NCBI GenBank assembly: GCA_051881435.1
Contig: JBJEPW010000001.1
Location: 1-64,000 of the forward strand
Direction: 5' to 3'
DNA: 64,000 bases
From: Fimenecus sp051881435
Lineage (GTDB): Bacteria; Bacillota; Clostridia; Oscillospirales; Acutalibacteraceae
The notes under the pieces: generated by a model
Database searches by the model: none
Seen by the model: only the letters and a program-made list of their open reading frames with translations
Told to the model about the DNA's origin: nothing
In this document: positions 16,397-26,068 of the stretch, in pieces
Position numbering within the stretch: position 1 is the first letter of the stretch
How the letters are laid out: every line of letters starts with the position of its first letter
Translations under genes and position numbers: made by a program

Positions 16397-17686
16397 ATGA
16401 GAATTTTAATTGTATCCAACTCGCCGTGGCGCAGTGACAACAGTTTCGGCAATTCCTTTTCCAATATTTTTGAGGGGATTCCCGATTTGGAAATCGCCAA
16501 TATTTACTGCAAATACGGCAAGCCGCAAACCAAGGCGGCAACAAGGTTTTTTCAAATCACCGAAAAATCCATTCTCAAAAGCATTTTGAAACACACCCCC
16601 TCAGGGCAGGAAGTGTTCGAGGCAGACGAGGCGGAAGCTCCCGCCGACCGTGACGAAGCGGCGTTTAACAAAATCAAACGCCACAAAAGTATTCCTATGT
16701 ATTGGGCACGGGCAATGATTTGGAAAACGGGTAAGTGGAAATCGCAAGCTTTACTTGATTTCTTGGACGATTTCAAGCCCGATTTGCTGTTTATTCCCGT
16801 CTATTATTCCCATTATCTTCACGACATCAACCGCTTTATTTTAAAGCGTTTCAATATCCCCGCCGTCGGCTATGTTTCCGACGATGTCTATACTTTAAAA
16901 CAGTTTTCGCTGTCGCCGTTCTTTTGGATTGACCGCCTTATCTTACGCCCGAAAATGAAAAAGGTCTTTTCGTGGTGCAAAACGGTGTATGTCATTTCCG
17001 AAACACAGCGGCGTGAATATGCGGCAATTTTCGGCGACAAGTTCAAGGTGCTTACAAAGTGCGCTTCCTTTGCTGACGAAAACAAACCCGCATTCAAAAC
17101 GCCCGAAACGCCGTTAAAACTCGTGTATGCGGGCAATGTGAGCAAAGGTCGGGGAAAAATTCTGTGTGCACTCGCCGAAAGCGTGCGAACGCTGAATGAC
17201 AAGGAAAATACCTTTACACTTGATATTTACACCTCTACGCCCCTTGCGGACACGGTGAAAGATACTCTAAACGGCGGCGGTGTAGCGTTGCATCCGCCTG
17301 TATCTTATGCGAAAATCCGTGAAATTCAAGGGGATGCGGATATTTTGGTACACGCCGAAGCCTTTGATTTAAAAGAACGGCTTAGTGTGCACCAATCCTT
17401 CTCCACAAAAATTGTGGATTATATCGCCTCGAACCGCTGTATTTTGGCGATAGGCAGTGATACCTGCGCGTCCATACAGTATTTTATAGATAATGATTGC
17501 GCCGCCGTGGCGACTGCGCCGTCGGAAATTTCAGAACGGCTGTCGGAATTGAAAGATACGCCTGCGCTTTTGGCGGAATATGCCGAAAAAGCGTGGCAGA
17601 GCGGTAAGGCGCACCACGAACGAAGCGTGATGCAGGAAAATCTGCTGCACGATTTGCAAAATGCCCTATGGGAGGAAAATGCTTGA
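16397..17686 (+). CDS. GT-B glycosyltransferase
   Basis: The 429-residue protein has a GT-B layout. An N-terminal Rossmann-like start MRILIVSNSPWRSDNS precedes a long middle with an acidic insertion around residues 75-95. The C-terminal domain has KLVYAGNVSKGRG and LSVHQSFSTKIVDYIASN segments. The usual E-x7-E donor motif of GT4 is not obvious, so family assignment is looser than for its neighbours. The stop overlaps the next TTG start (TTGA). It may act on a lipid-linked intermediate of locus 1. Confidence 0.7.
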   Translation: MRILIVSNSPWRSDNSFGNSFSNIFEGIPDLEIANIYCKYGKPQTKAATRFFQITEKSILKSILKHTPSGQEVFEADEAEAPADRDEAAFNKIKRHKSIPMYWARAMIWKTGKWKSQALLDFLDDFKPDLLFIPVYYSHYLHDINRFILKRFNIPAVGYVSDDVYTLKQFSLSPFFWIDRLILRPKMKKVFSWCKTVYVISETQRREYAAIFGDKFKVLTKCASFADENKPAFKTPETPLKLVYAGNVSKGRGKILCALAESVRTLNDKENTFTLDIYTSTPLADTVKDTLNGGGVALHPPVSYAKIREIQGDADILVHAEAFDLKERLSVHQSFSTKIVDYIASNRCILAIGSDTCASIQYFIDNDCAAVATAPSEISERLSELKDTPALLAEYAEKAWQSGKAHHERSVMQENLLHDLQNALWEENA

Positions 17687-18891
17687 AAGTTTTACACATC
17701 AATGCGGTTTATAAGCTTCGCAGTACAGGCAGAAGTTTAATGGAATTGCATGAAGATTTGAACCGTTACGGCGTGGAGTCATACTGCGCCTGTTCACGCA
17801 CCTACGGTTGTGAAAATGTCTATCAAATCGGTGACGAAAAATCCATAAAACTCCACGGGCTTATGTCCCGCCTTTCGGGCAAACAGGGCTATTTTTCCAA
17901 AGGCAACACAAAAAAACTGATCGCCTATATTGACAAAGTGAAACCCGATGTGGTGCATTTGCACAATCTCCACGCCAATTATATTCACTTGCCGATGTTA
18001 CTTGAATACTTAGCGAAAAATGACATTGCCACGGTGATTATGCTCTATGACTGCTGGTTTTTCACAGGCAAATGTATGCACTACAATTCTATCGGCTGTT
18101 ATCAATGGGAAACCCATTGTAAAAAATGCCCGCAAATTCATGAGGGCAATAAAAGTTGGTTTTTCGACCGCACCGAAGCTGTGCACGAAGACCGTATAAA
18201 TTTGTTCCAAAGTATTCCGCGCCTTGGTATTGTAGGCATTTCCGATTGGATTACCGACGAGTGCCGCCGTTCACCCATCGCGAAAAACGCAAAAATCATA
18301 CAGCGCATTTACCTTTGGATTGACCTTTACAAATTCCACCCCGTGGACGGCAGTAAAAAGCGTGCCGAACTGGGGCTTACCGATAAATTCGTAATTTTGG
18401 GCGTTGCGGAGCAATGGGGCAACGCAAAGGGACTTGACAGATTTCTTGATTTGGCAACGAAAATCTCGCCTGAAAAGCAGATTGTGTTGGTGGGCAACCC
18501 CGCACCCGATGTGAAATTGCCCGACAATGTGCTTTGCGTGGGCAGAACGAACAGCCAAGAGGAATTGGCGGAATTTTATTCCCTTGCCGATGTGTTTGTG
18601 ACCTTTTCTTATCAGGAAACCTTTGGCAAAGTGAGCGCCGAAGCCCTTGCCTGCGGTACGCCTGTGGTTTGCTATAATTCCACCGCCTGCCCCGAGCTTG
18701 TGGGCGAAAACTGCGGCATTGTGGTGGAAAAGAACGATAAAGACGGAATGCTTCGTGCCGTCAACGAAATTCAGAAAAACGGCAAGGCGCAATATTCTGC
18801 GCACTGTACCGCATTTGCCCGCGAAAACTTCGGGCGGGAAAAACTGACGCAGGAATTCCTTTCAGTGTATCAAAACCTTTTGACCGATTAA
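17683..18891 (+). CDS. Glycosyltransferase family 4 with cysteine cluster (paralogue A)
   Basis: The 402-residue GT4 enzyme begins LKVLHINAVY from a TTG with GGGAGG seven bases upstream. The in-frame ATG at 17668 lies before that site and was rejected. A cluster C124, C131, H133, C139, C146, C149 sits after the DCWFFTGK segment and is repeated in two paralogues (18908 and 54498). It probably binds a metal or is structural. The donor site has FSYQETFGKVSAEAL. The usual YNGID at the domain hinge reads YLWID here, an odd change that may alter donor binding. Confidence 0.85.
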   Translation: MKVLHINAVYKLRSTGRSLMELHEDLNRYGVESYCACSRTYGCENVYQIGDEKSIKLHGLMSRLSGKQGYFSKGNTKKLIAYIDKVKPDVVHLHNLHANYIHLPMLLEYLAKNDIATVIMLYDCWFFTGKCMHYNSIGCYQWETHCKKCPQIHEGNKSWFFDRTEAVHEDRINLFQSIPRLGIVGISDWITDECRRSPIAKNAKIIQRIYLWIDLYKFHPVDGSKKRAELGLTDKFVILGVAEQWGNAKGLDRFLDLATKISPEKQIVLVGNPAPDVKLPDNVLCVGRTNSQEELAEFYSLADVFVTFSYQETFGKVSAEALACGTPVVCYNSTACPELVGENCGIVVEKNDKDGMLRAVNEIQKNGKAQYSAHCTAFARENFGREKLTQEFLSVYQNLLTD

Positions 18892-18907
18892 AAAGGAGGA
18901 GCGCAAA

Positions 18908-20125
18908 ATGCGTGTATTACAAATCAACGGCGTTGAGCGTATTTCCAGCACCGGCAGAACCGTCACGGAATTTGACGCTTTCCTGAAAGACCGCGGCGTC
19001 GAATCATTTATTGCGTGCTCCGTGCCGGCGGCAGACTCCGACAGTTTTCAAATCGGTACGCCGACGGAGAAAAAACTGCACGGGCTTTTGTCTCGCATAA
19101 CGGGCAAGCAAGGCTGGTTTTCTCATAAAGGCACCAAAGAATTGCTGGGGTTTATGGACGAAATCAAGCCCGATGTGGTGCTGTTGCGCGTTTTGCACGG
19201 GAATTTTATAAACTTCCCCATGCTGATGGATTATCTTGCGAAAAAGAATATTGCTACCGTGCTTATTTTGCACGATTGCTGGTTTTTTACGGGCAAATGC
19301 TGCCATTACAGCCAAACGGGCTGTGACCGTTTTCAAACGGGTTGCGGAAATTGCCCCCGTATAAAGCAGGATAATCCAAGTTGGCTCTTTGACCGCACTT
19401 CGTATTTGTGGCGGGCAAAAAAACAGATGTTTGATAAAATCGACCGCTTGGGCGTGGTCGGCGTATCCGAATGGATTGCAAACGAGGGCGCAAAATCGCC
19501 GCTCTTTGCAAACGCCCGTGAGATTACGGGCATCTATAACGGCATTGACTTTGCAAAGTTTCACTATGATGCACAAGGCGCGGCAGACCTGCTAGAGAAA
19601 TACGGTCTGCAAGAGAAAAAGGTTTTACTTGCCGTTGCCTCCAAATGGTCGGCGCATAAAGGACTTTCCGATTTGACGGAGCTTGCCGAAAAAATGCCTG
19701 CCGATTGGCAGTTGGTGTGCGTGGGCGCATTGCCCCAGGACTATACCGTGCCCGAAACAATGCTGCATATCGCCGCAACGGACAGCGTGGAAGAATTGGC
19801 ATCTTGGTATTCGGCGGCAGATGTATTTTTAAATCTGTCCAAAGAAGAAACCTTCGGCAAGGTGAGCGCCGAGGCGCTTTCCTGCGGGACGCCCGTGGTG
19901 TGCTACAACACAACGGCAAACCCCGAAATCGTCGGCGACGGCTGCGGCGCGGTTTGCAGCGGAGCAGATGTGCAGGCGTATTTTGACTGCGTGCAAGCAG
20001 TGCTCGCAAGCGGCAGAGAAAGTTACGCAGAAGCGTGTACTGCCTTTGCACATGTGCAGTTCGATAAAGAAAAAAACTACGAAAAATTGTTGGAATTTCT
20101 GCGGCGTCTTGCAAAGAACAGATAA
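18908..20125 (+). CDS. Glycosyltransferase family 4 with cysteine cluster (paralogue B)
   Basis: This 405-residue GT4 enzyme is a clear paralogue of the gene before it. The cluster C124, C131, H133, C139, C146, C149 is in the same spacing. It keeps the canonical YNGID hinge and the donor motif LSKEETFGKVSAEAL. The ribosome binding site AAAAGGAGG is strong. Tandem duplication with divergence is the simplest origin. The two probably add successive or alternative sugars of locus 1. Confidence 0.87.
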   Translation: MRVLQINGVERISSTGRTVTEFDAFLKDRGVESFIACSVPAADSDSFQIGTPTEKKLHGLLSRITGKQGWFSHKGTKELLGFMDEIKPDVVLLRVLHGNFINFPMLMDYLAKKNIATVLILHDCWFFTGKCCHYSQTGCDRFQTGCGNCPRIKQDNPSWLFDRTSYLWRAKKQMFDKIDRLGVVGVSEWIANEGAKSPLFANAREITGIYNGIDFAKFHYDAQGAADLLEKYGLQEKKVLLAVASKWSAHKGLSDLTELAEKMPADWQLVCVGALPQDYTVPETMLHIAATDSVEELASWYSAADVFLNLSKEETFGKVSAEALSCGTPVVCYNTTANPEIVGDGCGAVCSGADVQAYFDCVQAVLASGRESYAEACTAFAHVQFDKEKNYEKLLEFLRRLAKNR

Positions 20126-20180
20126 ATTCGGTATTTTACAGGTGTTTCTCAATGAAAATGTTAGGTGAAAGGACACATAA

Positions 20181-21233
20181 ATGAACATTTATGTTTTAAA
20201 TATCCTTTTAACCTTTCTTTGGGCCTTTGTGTTTTTAGGGTTGGTTAAAAGCGATAACGGAAAAAAAGCCTTCTGTGCACTGACCGGTGTGCAGTGGATA
20301 CTCATATCAGGACTGCGAGGTATGTCTGTCAGTTCTGATATGTTAAGTTATAAAACCAGATTTGAAAATACCATGAATACCCCGTGGAATAATCTGTTTG
20401 ACAATTTTTACCTTGTTTATGTAGACGAGGAGGGCAAGGACCCGGGATATGCGGTATTTGAAAAATTTATTCAGCTTTTTACAAAAGACTATCATGCCTT
20501 CTTGTTTATAGTAGCGGTACTGTTCTTTACGGGGTTTGCCGTATGGGTATATAAAAACTCTACAAATCCGCTTTTGAGTATGTTGATTTTCGACTCGTTT
20601 TTGTGGTCGTTTTTCGCGCTGACAGGAACACGCCAAACATTGGCAACACTGCTTGTGGTGTTTATCGGCGGATACTATATTAAAGAGAGAAAATTTTGGC
20701 CGTTTTTGTTGGTTTCCCTTATTGCTTTCACTGTTCACAAATCCGCCATTTGCTTTTTTCCTTTTTATTTTATTTCGCAAATCAATATTACAAAAAAATA
20801 TTTAGCAGGTGTGCTATGCTCACTGCCGATTCTGTTTGTTTTCAGGAATCAGTGTTTTATGATTTTGGGCAGCTTGGTTGGTTATGAATATTCCGAATTT
20901 GAAAACAGCGGCGCATATAGTTTTACATTTATGTATATAGCGGTGTTGCTTGTTTCTATTATATTGCTGAACCGTATTAAAATAAATTGCCCTGACTATA
21001 AAATGTATTACAACGCTCTGTTTATGGGCGCGGTATTGCTTCCTCTTGTTTTTGTTAATCCTGCGGCTATGCGCACGGTTCAGTATTATTCGCTGTATCT
21101 TATTCTGTTTATACCGCATATTATACCGTGCTTTGAACGCCGTTTAAGAGTACCTCTCGAAACGGCAATGATAGTTTTGCTTTTAATGATGACGAATTTG
21201 TATTCAAGGTCATATGAGTTTTTCTGGCAATAA
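20181..21233 (+). CDS. EpsG-family polymerase-like membrane protein, copy 1
   Basis: The 350-residue polytopic protein has about nine to ten hydrophobic segments and belongs to the EpsG family of presumed exopolysaccharide polymerases. Landmarks are WILISGLRG, GKDPGYAVFEK, FTVHKSAICF, and the late YKMYYNALF...PLVFVNPAAMR block. It would join lipid-linked repeat units on the outer membrane face. It is the first of three tandem copies of exactly equal length. It is the most divergent of the three, for instance lacking GADTL/GDDT-like residues after the GLRG segment (VSSDML here). Confidence 0.8.
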   Translation: MNIYVLNILLTFLWAFVFLGLVKSDNGKKAFCALTGVQWILISGLRGMSVSSDMLSYKTRFENTMNTPWNNLFDNFYLVYVDEEGKDPGYAVFEKFIQLFTKDYHAFLFIVAVLFFTGFAVWVYKNSTNPLLSMLIFDSFLWSFFALTGTRQTLATLLVVFIGGYYIKERKFWPFLLVSLIAFTVHKSAICFFPFYFISQINITKKYLAGVLCSLPILFVFRNQCFMILGSLVGYEYSEFENSGAYSFTFMYIAVLLVSIILLNRIKINCPDYKMYYNALFMGAVLLPLVFVNPAAMRTVQYYSLYLILFIPHIIPCFERRLRVPLETAMIVLLLMMTNLYSRSYEFFWQ

Positions 21234-21248
21234 GTAAAGGATTATTTT

Positions 21249-22301
21249 ATGAATATTTTTGTAGTCAATATTATGATGACGCTCATAGTTGGGGCTCTGC
21301 TTTTAGGCGTGCAACCGACCGAGCATAAAAAGAGAATATTCATTGGCTTGACGACTGTCAGTTGGATACTTATTTCCGGACTGCGAGGCTTGACTGTGGG
21401 TGATGATACCATCGTTTACAGAGATCGGTTTTTGCGCACCGCCAATACCTCATGGAGAAGTTTGTTTAAAAACTACTATTTCGTTTATGTTAATGACGAA
21501 GGCAAGGACCCGGGCTATTCCGTGTTTGAAAAAATTGTGCAGATATTTACCGACAACTATCAGGTTTATTTAGTGGTTATCGCCGTGATTTTCTTTGCCG
21601 TAATGGCATGGTGGATATATAAGTATTCTGCCGAGCCGTGTTTAAGTTATCTGATTTTTTCTTCCTTTTTATTCGCGTTTTATGCCTTAACGGGCTTGCG
21701 TCAAACGCTGGCTACGGTGCTTGTGGTGTTTATCGGTACAAAACTGATTGAAGAGCGCAAGTTCTGGCGTTTTCTGTTGGTGGTTGCAGTTGCTTTTACC
21801 GTACATAAATCTGCAATCTGCTTTTTGCCTTTCTATTTTCTGTCAAGGCTTCCTGTCAACAAATGGACAGTTTCGGTTGTTGCCATAATAACTCCTGTTG
21901 TGTTTAGGTTCAACGAGGAAGTGTTCCGTGTACTGGGATTTTTGGTAGGATATGAATATGACGAGCTGGAAAACAGGGGGGCATATGGCTTTACATTTAT
22001 GTATCTTGCGGTAACAGTTGTTATGGTTATATTTTTAAAGCATTTTCGTAACATCTGCGAGAATTACAAAATGTATTATAACGCTCTGTTTCTGGGACTG
22101 TTGTTCTTGCCGTTGGTGTTTGTCAATCCTACGGCGATGCGCGTAGTTCAGTATTACTCGCTGTTTTTGATGCTCTCTATTCCGCAATTATTAAAGTGCT
22201 TTGATAAAAAGCTGCGGTTTGTGGTTTATGTGATTATTGTCACGGCTTTGCTGCTGGCAACAAATGTGTATCAATATACCTATTATTTCTTCTGGCAATA
22301 A
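21249..22301 (+). CDS. EpsG-family polymerase-like membrane protein, copy 2
   Basis: This copy has 350 residues, the same length as copies 1 and 3. It keeps WILISGLRG, VGDDT, GKDPGYSVFEK, FTVHKSAICF, GYEYDELENRG and YKMYYNALFLG, and ends in FFWQ like the others. It follows copy 1 by 15 bases. The middle of the protein matches copy 3 over long stretches, and the ends vary. Divergence is too great for an assembly duplicate. Confidence 0.8.
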   Translation: MNIFVVNIMMTLIVGALLLGVQPTEHKKRIFIGLTTVSWILISGLRGLTVGDDTIVYRDRFLRTANTSWRSLFKNYYFVYVNDEGKDPGYSVFEKIVQIFTDNYQVYLVVIAVIFFAVMAWWIYKYSAEPCLSYLIFSSFLFAFYALTGLRQTLATVLVVFIGTKLIEERKFWRFLLVVAVAFTVHKSAICFLPFYFLSRLPVNKWTVSVVAIITPVVFRFNEEVFRVLGFLVGYEYDELENRGAYGFTFMYLAVTVVMVIFLKHFRNICENYKMYYNALFLGLLFLPLVFVNPTAMRVVQYYSLFLMLSIPQLLKCFDKKLRFVVYVIIVTALLLATNVYQYTYYFFWQ

Positions 22302-22313
22302 AGGATTGTAAAT

Positions 22314-23366
22314 ATGAACATTTTCGTAGTCAATATACTGTTGACGATGCTTTGGGGCTTTATTCTGCTTAAAATAAAACCTACCAAAACAAAAAGAAAA
22401 CTTTATATTGCTCTTATGAGTTTCAATTGGATATTGATCTCGGGACTTCGCGGTATGAGCGTGGGCGCTGATACGCTTTCCTACCGCAGACGTTTTGAAC
22501 GCACTCTTTCTACACCGTGGAGCAAATTATTTGAAAACTTTTATGTTGTGTATGTCAACGAAGACGGTAAAGACCCGGGCTATTCCGTATTTGAAAAGCT
22601 TGTGCAGATTTTTACACAAAATTATCAGGTTTATCTTTTGATTGTAGCGGCGGTGTTTTTTATAGGCTTGGCGTTTTGGGTTTACCGTTATTCGTCTGAG
22701 CCTTGTATGAGCTACCTAATTTTTTCAGCATTTTTGTTCGGATTTTATGCATTAACAGGCTTACGTCAGACCATTGCCACGGTGCTTGTGGTATTTATCG
22801 GCACAAAGCTTATCGAAAAGCGAAAACTGATACCGTTTTTGCTGGTTGTGCTTGCGGCGTTTACCGTGCACAAATCCGCCATATGCTTTTTACCGTTTTA
22901 CTTCCTTTCCCTTGTACCTATAAATAAAAAAAGTATTTTTGCAGTGCTTTGTGCAACGCCGATTATGTTTGCATGTAAGGACCAAATTTTCCGCGTTGTA
23001 GGCTATTTGGCCGGATATGAATATGATGAACTTGCCAACCACGGTGCGTACGGCTTTACCTTTATGTATATCGCCGTTACGGTTGTTATGCTGGTTTTAT
23101 TAAAACATATTCGCGAAAAATGCCCGCATTATAAAATGTATTATAACGCATTGTTTTTGGGACTTTTGTTCTTGCCGTTGGTATTTGTTAACCCTACGGC
23201 GATGCGTGTGGTGCAGTATTATTCGCTGTTTTTGATGCTTTCTGTGCCCGAGATTGTACGGGCTTTCGACAAGAAAACAAGTAAAGTTATTTACACTTTG
23301 ATGCTTGTTGTACTGTTTTCCGCAAGTAATGTGTATAGCTATGAATATGTATTCTTCTGGCAGTAG
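22314..23366 (+). CDS. EpsG-family polymerase-like membrane protein, copy 3
   Basis: This copy is 350 residues and starts 12 bases after copy 2. It has WILISGLRG, VGADT, GKDPGYSVFEK, ALTGLRQT, FTVHKSAICF and GYEYDELANHG, then the conserved VVQYYSLFLM segment and an FFWQ end. Conserved charged and polar residues in loops (R, D, H, K in these motifs) are kept in all three, suggesting that all are active. Whether they act as separate polymerases or as one hetero-complex cannot be decided here. Confidence 0.8.
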   Translation: MNIFVVNILLTMLWGFILLKIKPTKTKRKLYIALMSFNWILISGLRGMSVGADTLSYRRRFERTLSTPWSKLFENFYVVYVNEDGKDPGYSVFEKLVQIFTQNYQVYLLIVAAVFFIGLAFWVYRYSSEPCMSYLIFSAFLFGFYALTGLRQTIATVLVVFIGTKLIEKRKLIPFLLVVLAAFTVHKSAICFLPFYFLSLVPINKKSIFAVLCATPIMFACKDQIFRVVGYLAGYEYDELANHGAYGFTFMYIAVTVVMLVLLKHIREKCPHYKMYYNALFLGLLFLPLVFVNPTAMRVVQYYSLFLMLSVPEIVRAFDKKTSKVIYTLMLVVLFSASNVYSYEYVFFWQ

Positions 23367-23381
23367 AGAGGAGTTGTGCAT

Positions 23382-24530
23382 TTGAAAAAAATATACTATC
23401 TTTGCTATTTTGATATTCCCGAACACGCCGACCAACAGCGCAATTTCGTGCTTGCGGCGACAACAAAATCCACTTATATTGCAGAGGCCTTTGTGAAAGC
23501 AGGTTACGAAGTGGAAATCGTTTCGGCGGCGGGAACCTGCGGCGGAAGCTTTTGCCCCGGCAGTGTAACGCAGCTCTGCGAAAATCTGACATTGCGTTTG
23601 TTTGACGCGAAACCTGCAAAAACAACCGTTCAGCGTGTTCTTGCGCGCAGTTTTCTTAAAAAACAGTTAAAATCTTATCTTTTGACAAATGTAACTGAAG
23701 ATGATATATTGCTTGTATATCATTCTCTTGGCTATATGGATTTGGTAAAGGAGTTACGCAGCAAAATAAATTGCAAAATTTGCTTAGATGTGGAGGAGAT
23801 TTACGGCGATGTAATCGGCGATGAAAAGGTTAAACAAAAAGAGCTTTCTTTTTTCCCTTGTGCCGACAGTTATCTTTTCCCCACAGAGCTTTTAAGCAGA
23901 AAAGTGAATTTGAACGGCAAACCCGAGGCGGTAATTTACGGAACATACGAAAATCCGAAATCCTTTACATCACTTTTTGACGACGGTAAAATTCATTGTG
24001 TATATGCCGGCGTGTTAGAGCCTCGAAAAGGCGCAGGCACGGCAATTGCCGCTGCGGAATTTCTGCCTGAAAACTATCATATCCATATTATCGGCTTTGG
24101 CAGGGCAGAGGATGTGGCGGAAATTCAAAAACAGGTTGCCGAAATGTCCGCAAAAACCGAATGTACCGTCACCTTTGACGGCAAAAAAAGCGGTGACGAA
24201 TATTTGCAGTTTTTGCAAAGCTGTCAGATTGGCTTCGTTACGCAAAATGCCGATGCGGCGTTTAACGAAACCTCTTTTCCATCAAAGGTGCTTTCTTATC
24301 TTTCCAACGGGCTTCGGGTGGTTTCGGTACGCATCAAAGCCATTGCGACCTCAAAGGTTGCCGATTTGCTGTATTTTTATGACGGAGACAGTCCCAAAGC
24401 GGTCGCAGACGCCATACAGTCGATTGACTTTTCGGACGGGTATGACAGCCGAAAGTGCCTTTCGGATTTGGATGCTTCTTTTATTGCAGACTGTGAAAAA
24501 CTAACCGCGCGCGAAGGTGTGAATACATGA
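23382..24530 (+). CDS. Glycosyltransferase (GT4-like)
   Basis: The 382-residue protein resembles GT-B transferases of the GT4 clan. The C-terminal half has VYAGVLEPRKGAGTAI, HIIGFGR, and the donor-site stretch FNETSFPSKVLSYLSNG. Start choice: TTG at 23382 sits eight bases after GAGAGGAG, whereas the GTG at 23376 is too close to it. An N-terminal membrane segment is not seen, so it should act on the inner face. The stop overlaps the flippase start by four bases. Donor unknown. Confidence 0.75.
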   Translation: MKKIYYLCYFDIPEHADQQRNFVLAATTKSTYIAEAFVKAGYEVEIVSAAGTCGGSFCPGSVTQLCENLTLRLFDAKPAKTTVQRVLARSFLKKQLKSYLLTNVTEDDILLVYHSLGYMDLVKELRSKINCKICLDVEEIYGDVIGDEKVKQKELSFFPCADSYLFPTELLSRKVNLNGKPEAVIYGTYENPKSFTSLFDDGKIHCVYAGVLEPRKGAGTAIAAAEFLPENYHIHIIGFGRAEDVAEIQKQVAEMSAKTECTVTFDGKKSGDEYLQFLQSCQIGFVTQNADAAFNETSFPSKVLSYLSNGLRVVSVRIKAIATSKVADLLYFYDGDSPKAVADAIQSIDFSDGYDSRKCLSDLDASFIADCEKLTAREGVNT

Positions 24531-26065
24531 ACAGAAAAATCGGAGTTATTTATTCTTATGTGCTGATGTTCGTTGAGGTTATCTCAGCAACCTTGTTCAC
24601 ACCGTTTTTAATTCGCTCTCTCGGGCAGTCGGAATACGGTGTATATCAGCTTGTCTATTCCGTCACGGCATATTTAATGCTGTTGGACCTGGGTATCGGC
24701 AATGCGGTTATTCGGTATATGGCGAAATACCGTACGGAAAACAATAAAAAAAAGCAAGAGGAATTTTTGGGAATTGCCACGCTGTTTTACGGTATTATCG
24801 CTTTTATTGTACTGATTGTCGGCGCTGTGCTGTTGGTGATTTTCCCGACCGCATTTGCAAAAGGCTTAACGCCGGAGGAAATTTCTGTCGGAAGAAAGCT
24901 TTTGACGGTCACCATTCTCTCTACGGCGGTGACTTTGGGCACATCGAGCTTTGCCACCACCTTGATGGCATATGAACGCTTTTCCTTTTCAAAGGGATTG
25001 AGCATTTTGTTTTCCCTTTTGAAAATAATTTTTTCGTTAATCGCATTGTTGCTCGGTATGCGCTCTTTGGGCGTTGTGATGGTGCATTTCATCTCCAATG
25101 TGCTGACGCGCGGTGCATATACCGTGTTCGTACTGTTTAAACTTAAACTGAAACCGAAATTTAAAAATCCCGATTTCGGATTTGTGAAAGAAACGGTTTC
25201 CTATTCCGCATTTGTGCTTTTACAAATGATTGCCACGCAGATAAACTCCATGACAGATTCGGTGCTTTTAGGCATTTTGGCAAAGGGCTCTTCGGTGATT
25301 ATCGCCGTGTACGGAGCAGGCGCACAGATTGTGCAATATTTCAAAACCGTTGCAAGTCATATTAACAGCGTGTTAATGGCAGGCGTGGTGCGCTTGGTAG
25401 AAAGCGGCGCAAATGCTAAGGCATTGCAAAACGAAATGGTGCGTATCGGCAGAATTGTTTTTATGATGCTCGGTATGGTTTTTACGGTTTTTCTTGTCAA
25501 CGGTACCGATTTTATGGTATTATGGGCAGGGGAAAACTATCGGCAGGGCTATATGGTAGCCGTGGCGATTATGGCGCCCACAATGTTTACCCTTGTGCAG
25601 TCTATCGGCAATCAGATTTTGTGGGCGATGAATAAGCACCGTACGCAAGCGGTGGTGCAAATTGTTTCTGCGCTGATTAACATTGTATTAACCGCATTTT
25701 TAATTAAATGGAATCCGCTTATCGGCGCGGTTATCGGCTCTGTGATTGCGTTGACTGTCGGCGATGTTCTTTGTATGAATGTTATGTTCAAAAAAGAAAT
25801 CGGCATAAGCTTAATCGGCTATTATATGGGGCTTTTCAAAGGCATTTTACCGTCGCTTTTGCTTTCCGGCGGGGCAGGGCTCTTGTTCAATTTGATTGGG
25901 CTCTCCAAATTCGGTTGGCTCGGTTTTATTGTAAATTGCGGCGTGATGGTGTTGGTATATGGCATTTGTATGCTGATCTTTGGTATGAATACATCCGAAA
26001 AACGGATGATTTTCAATATATTCAAAAAAATTTTTGTAAAACTGCATTTGATAAAAGGAGAATGA
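24527..26065 (+). CDS. Wzx-type polysaccharide flippase
   Basis: This is a 512-residue MATE/MVF-clan protein with about 12 to 14 membrane helices. It begins KIGVIYSYVLMFVEVISATLFTPFLIRSLGQSEYGVYQ-like, a hallmark of polysaccharide-export flippases. It would carry lipid-linked repeat units across the membrane to the EpsG-like polymerases encoded just upstream. It is the only flippase of locus 1; a second unrelated-looking one is in locus 2. Confidence 0.9.
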   Translation: MNRKIGVIYSYVLMFVEVISATLFTPFLIRSLGQSEYGVYQLVYSVTAYLMLLDLGIGNAVIRYMAKYRTENNKKKQEEFLGIATLFYGIIAFIVLIVGAVLLVIFPTAFAKGLTPEEISVGRKLLTVTILSTAVTLGTSSFATTLMAYERFSFSKGLSILFSLLKIIFSLIALLLGMRSLGVVMVHFISNVLTRGAYTVFVLFKLKLKPKFKNPDFGFVKETVSYSAFVLLQMIATQINSMTDSVLLGILAKGSSVIIAVYGAGAQIVQYFKTVASHINSVLMAGVVRLVESGANAKALQNEMVRIGRIVFMMLGMVFTVFLVNGTDFMVLWAGENYRQGYMVAVAIMAPTMFTLVQSIGNQILWAMNKHRTQAVVQIVSALINIVLTAFLIKWNPLIGAVIGSVIALTVGDVLCMNVMFKKEIGISLIGYYMGLFKGILPSLLLSGGAGLLFNLIGLSKFGWLGFIVNCGVMVLVYGICMLIFGMNTSEKRMIFNIFKKIFVKLHLIKGE

Positions 26066-26068
26066 CTT

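Noticed and set aside
19524..20114. 196-residue minus-strand open frame
   Set aside because: It mirrors the GT4 gene at 18908 and has an arginine-rich out-of-frame composition.
20181..23366. Assembly duplication of one epsG gene
   Set aside because: The three copies differ throughout in both protein and DNA, so they are real paralogues.
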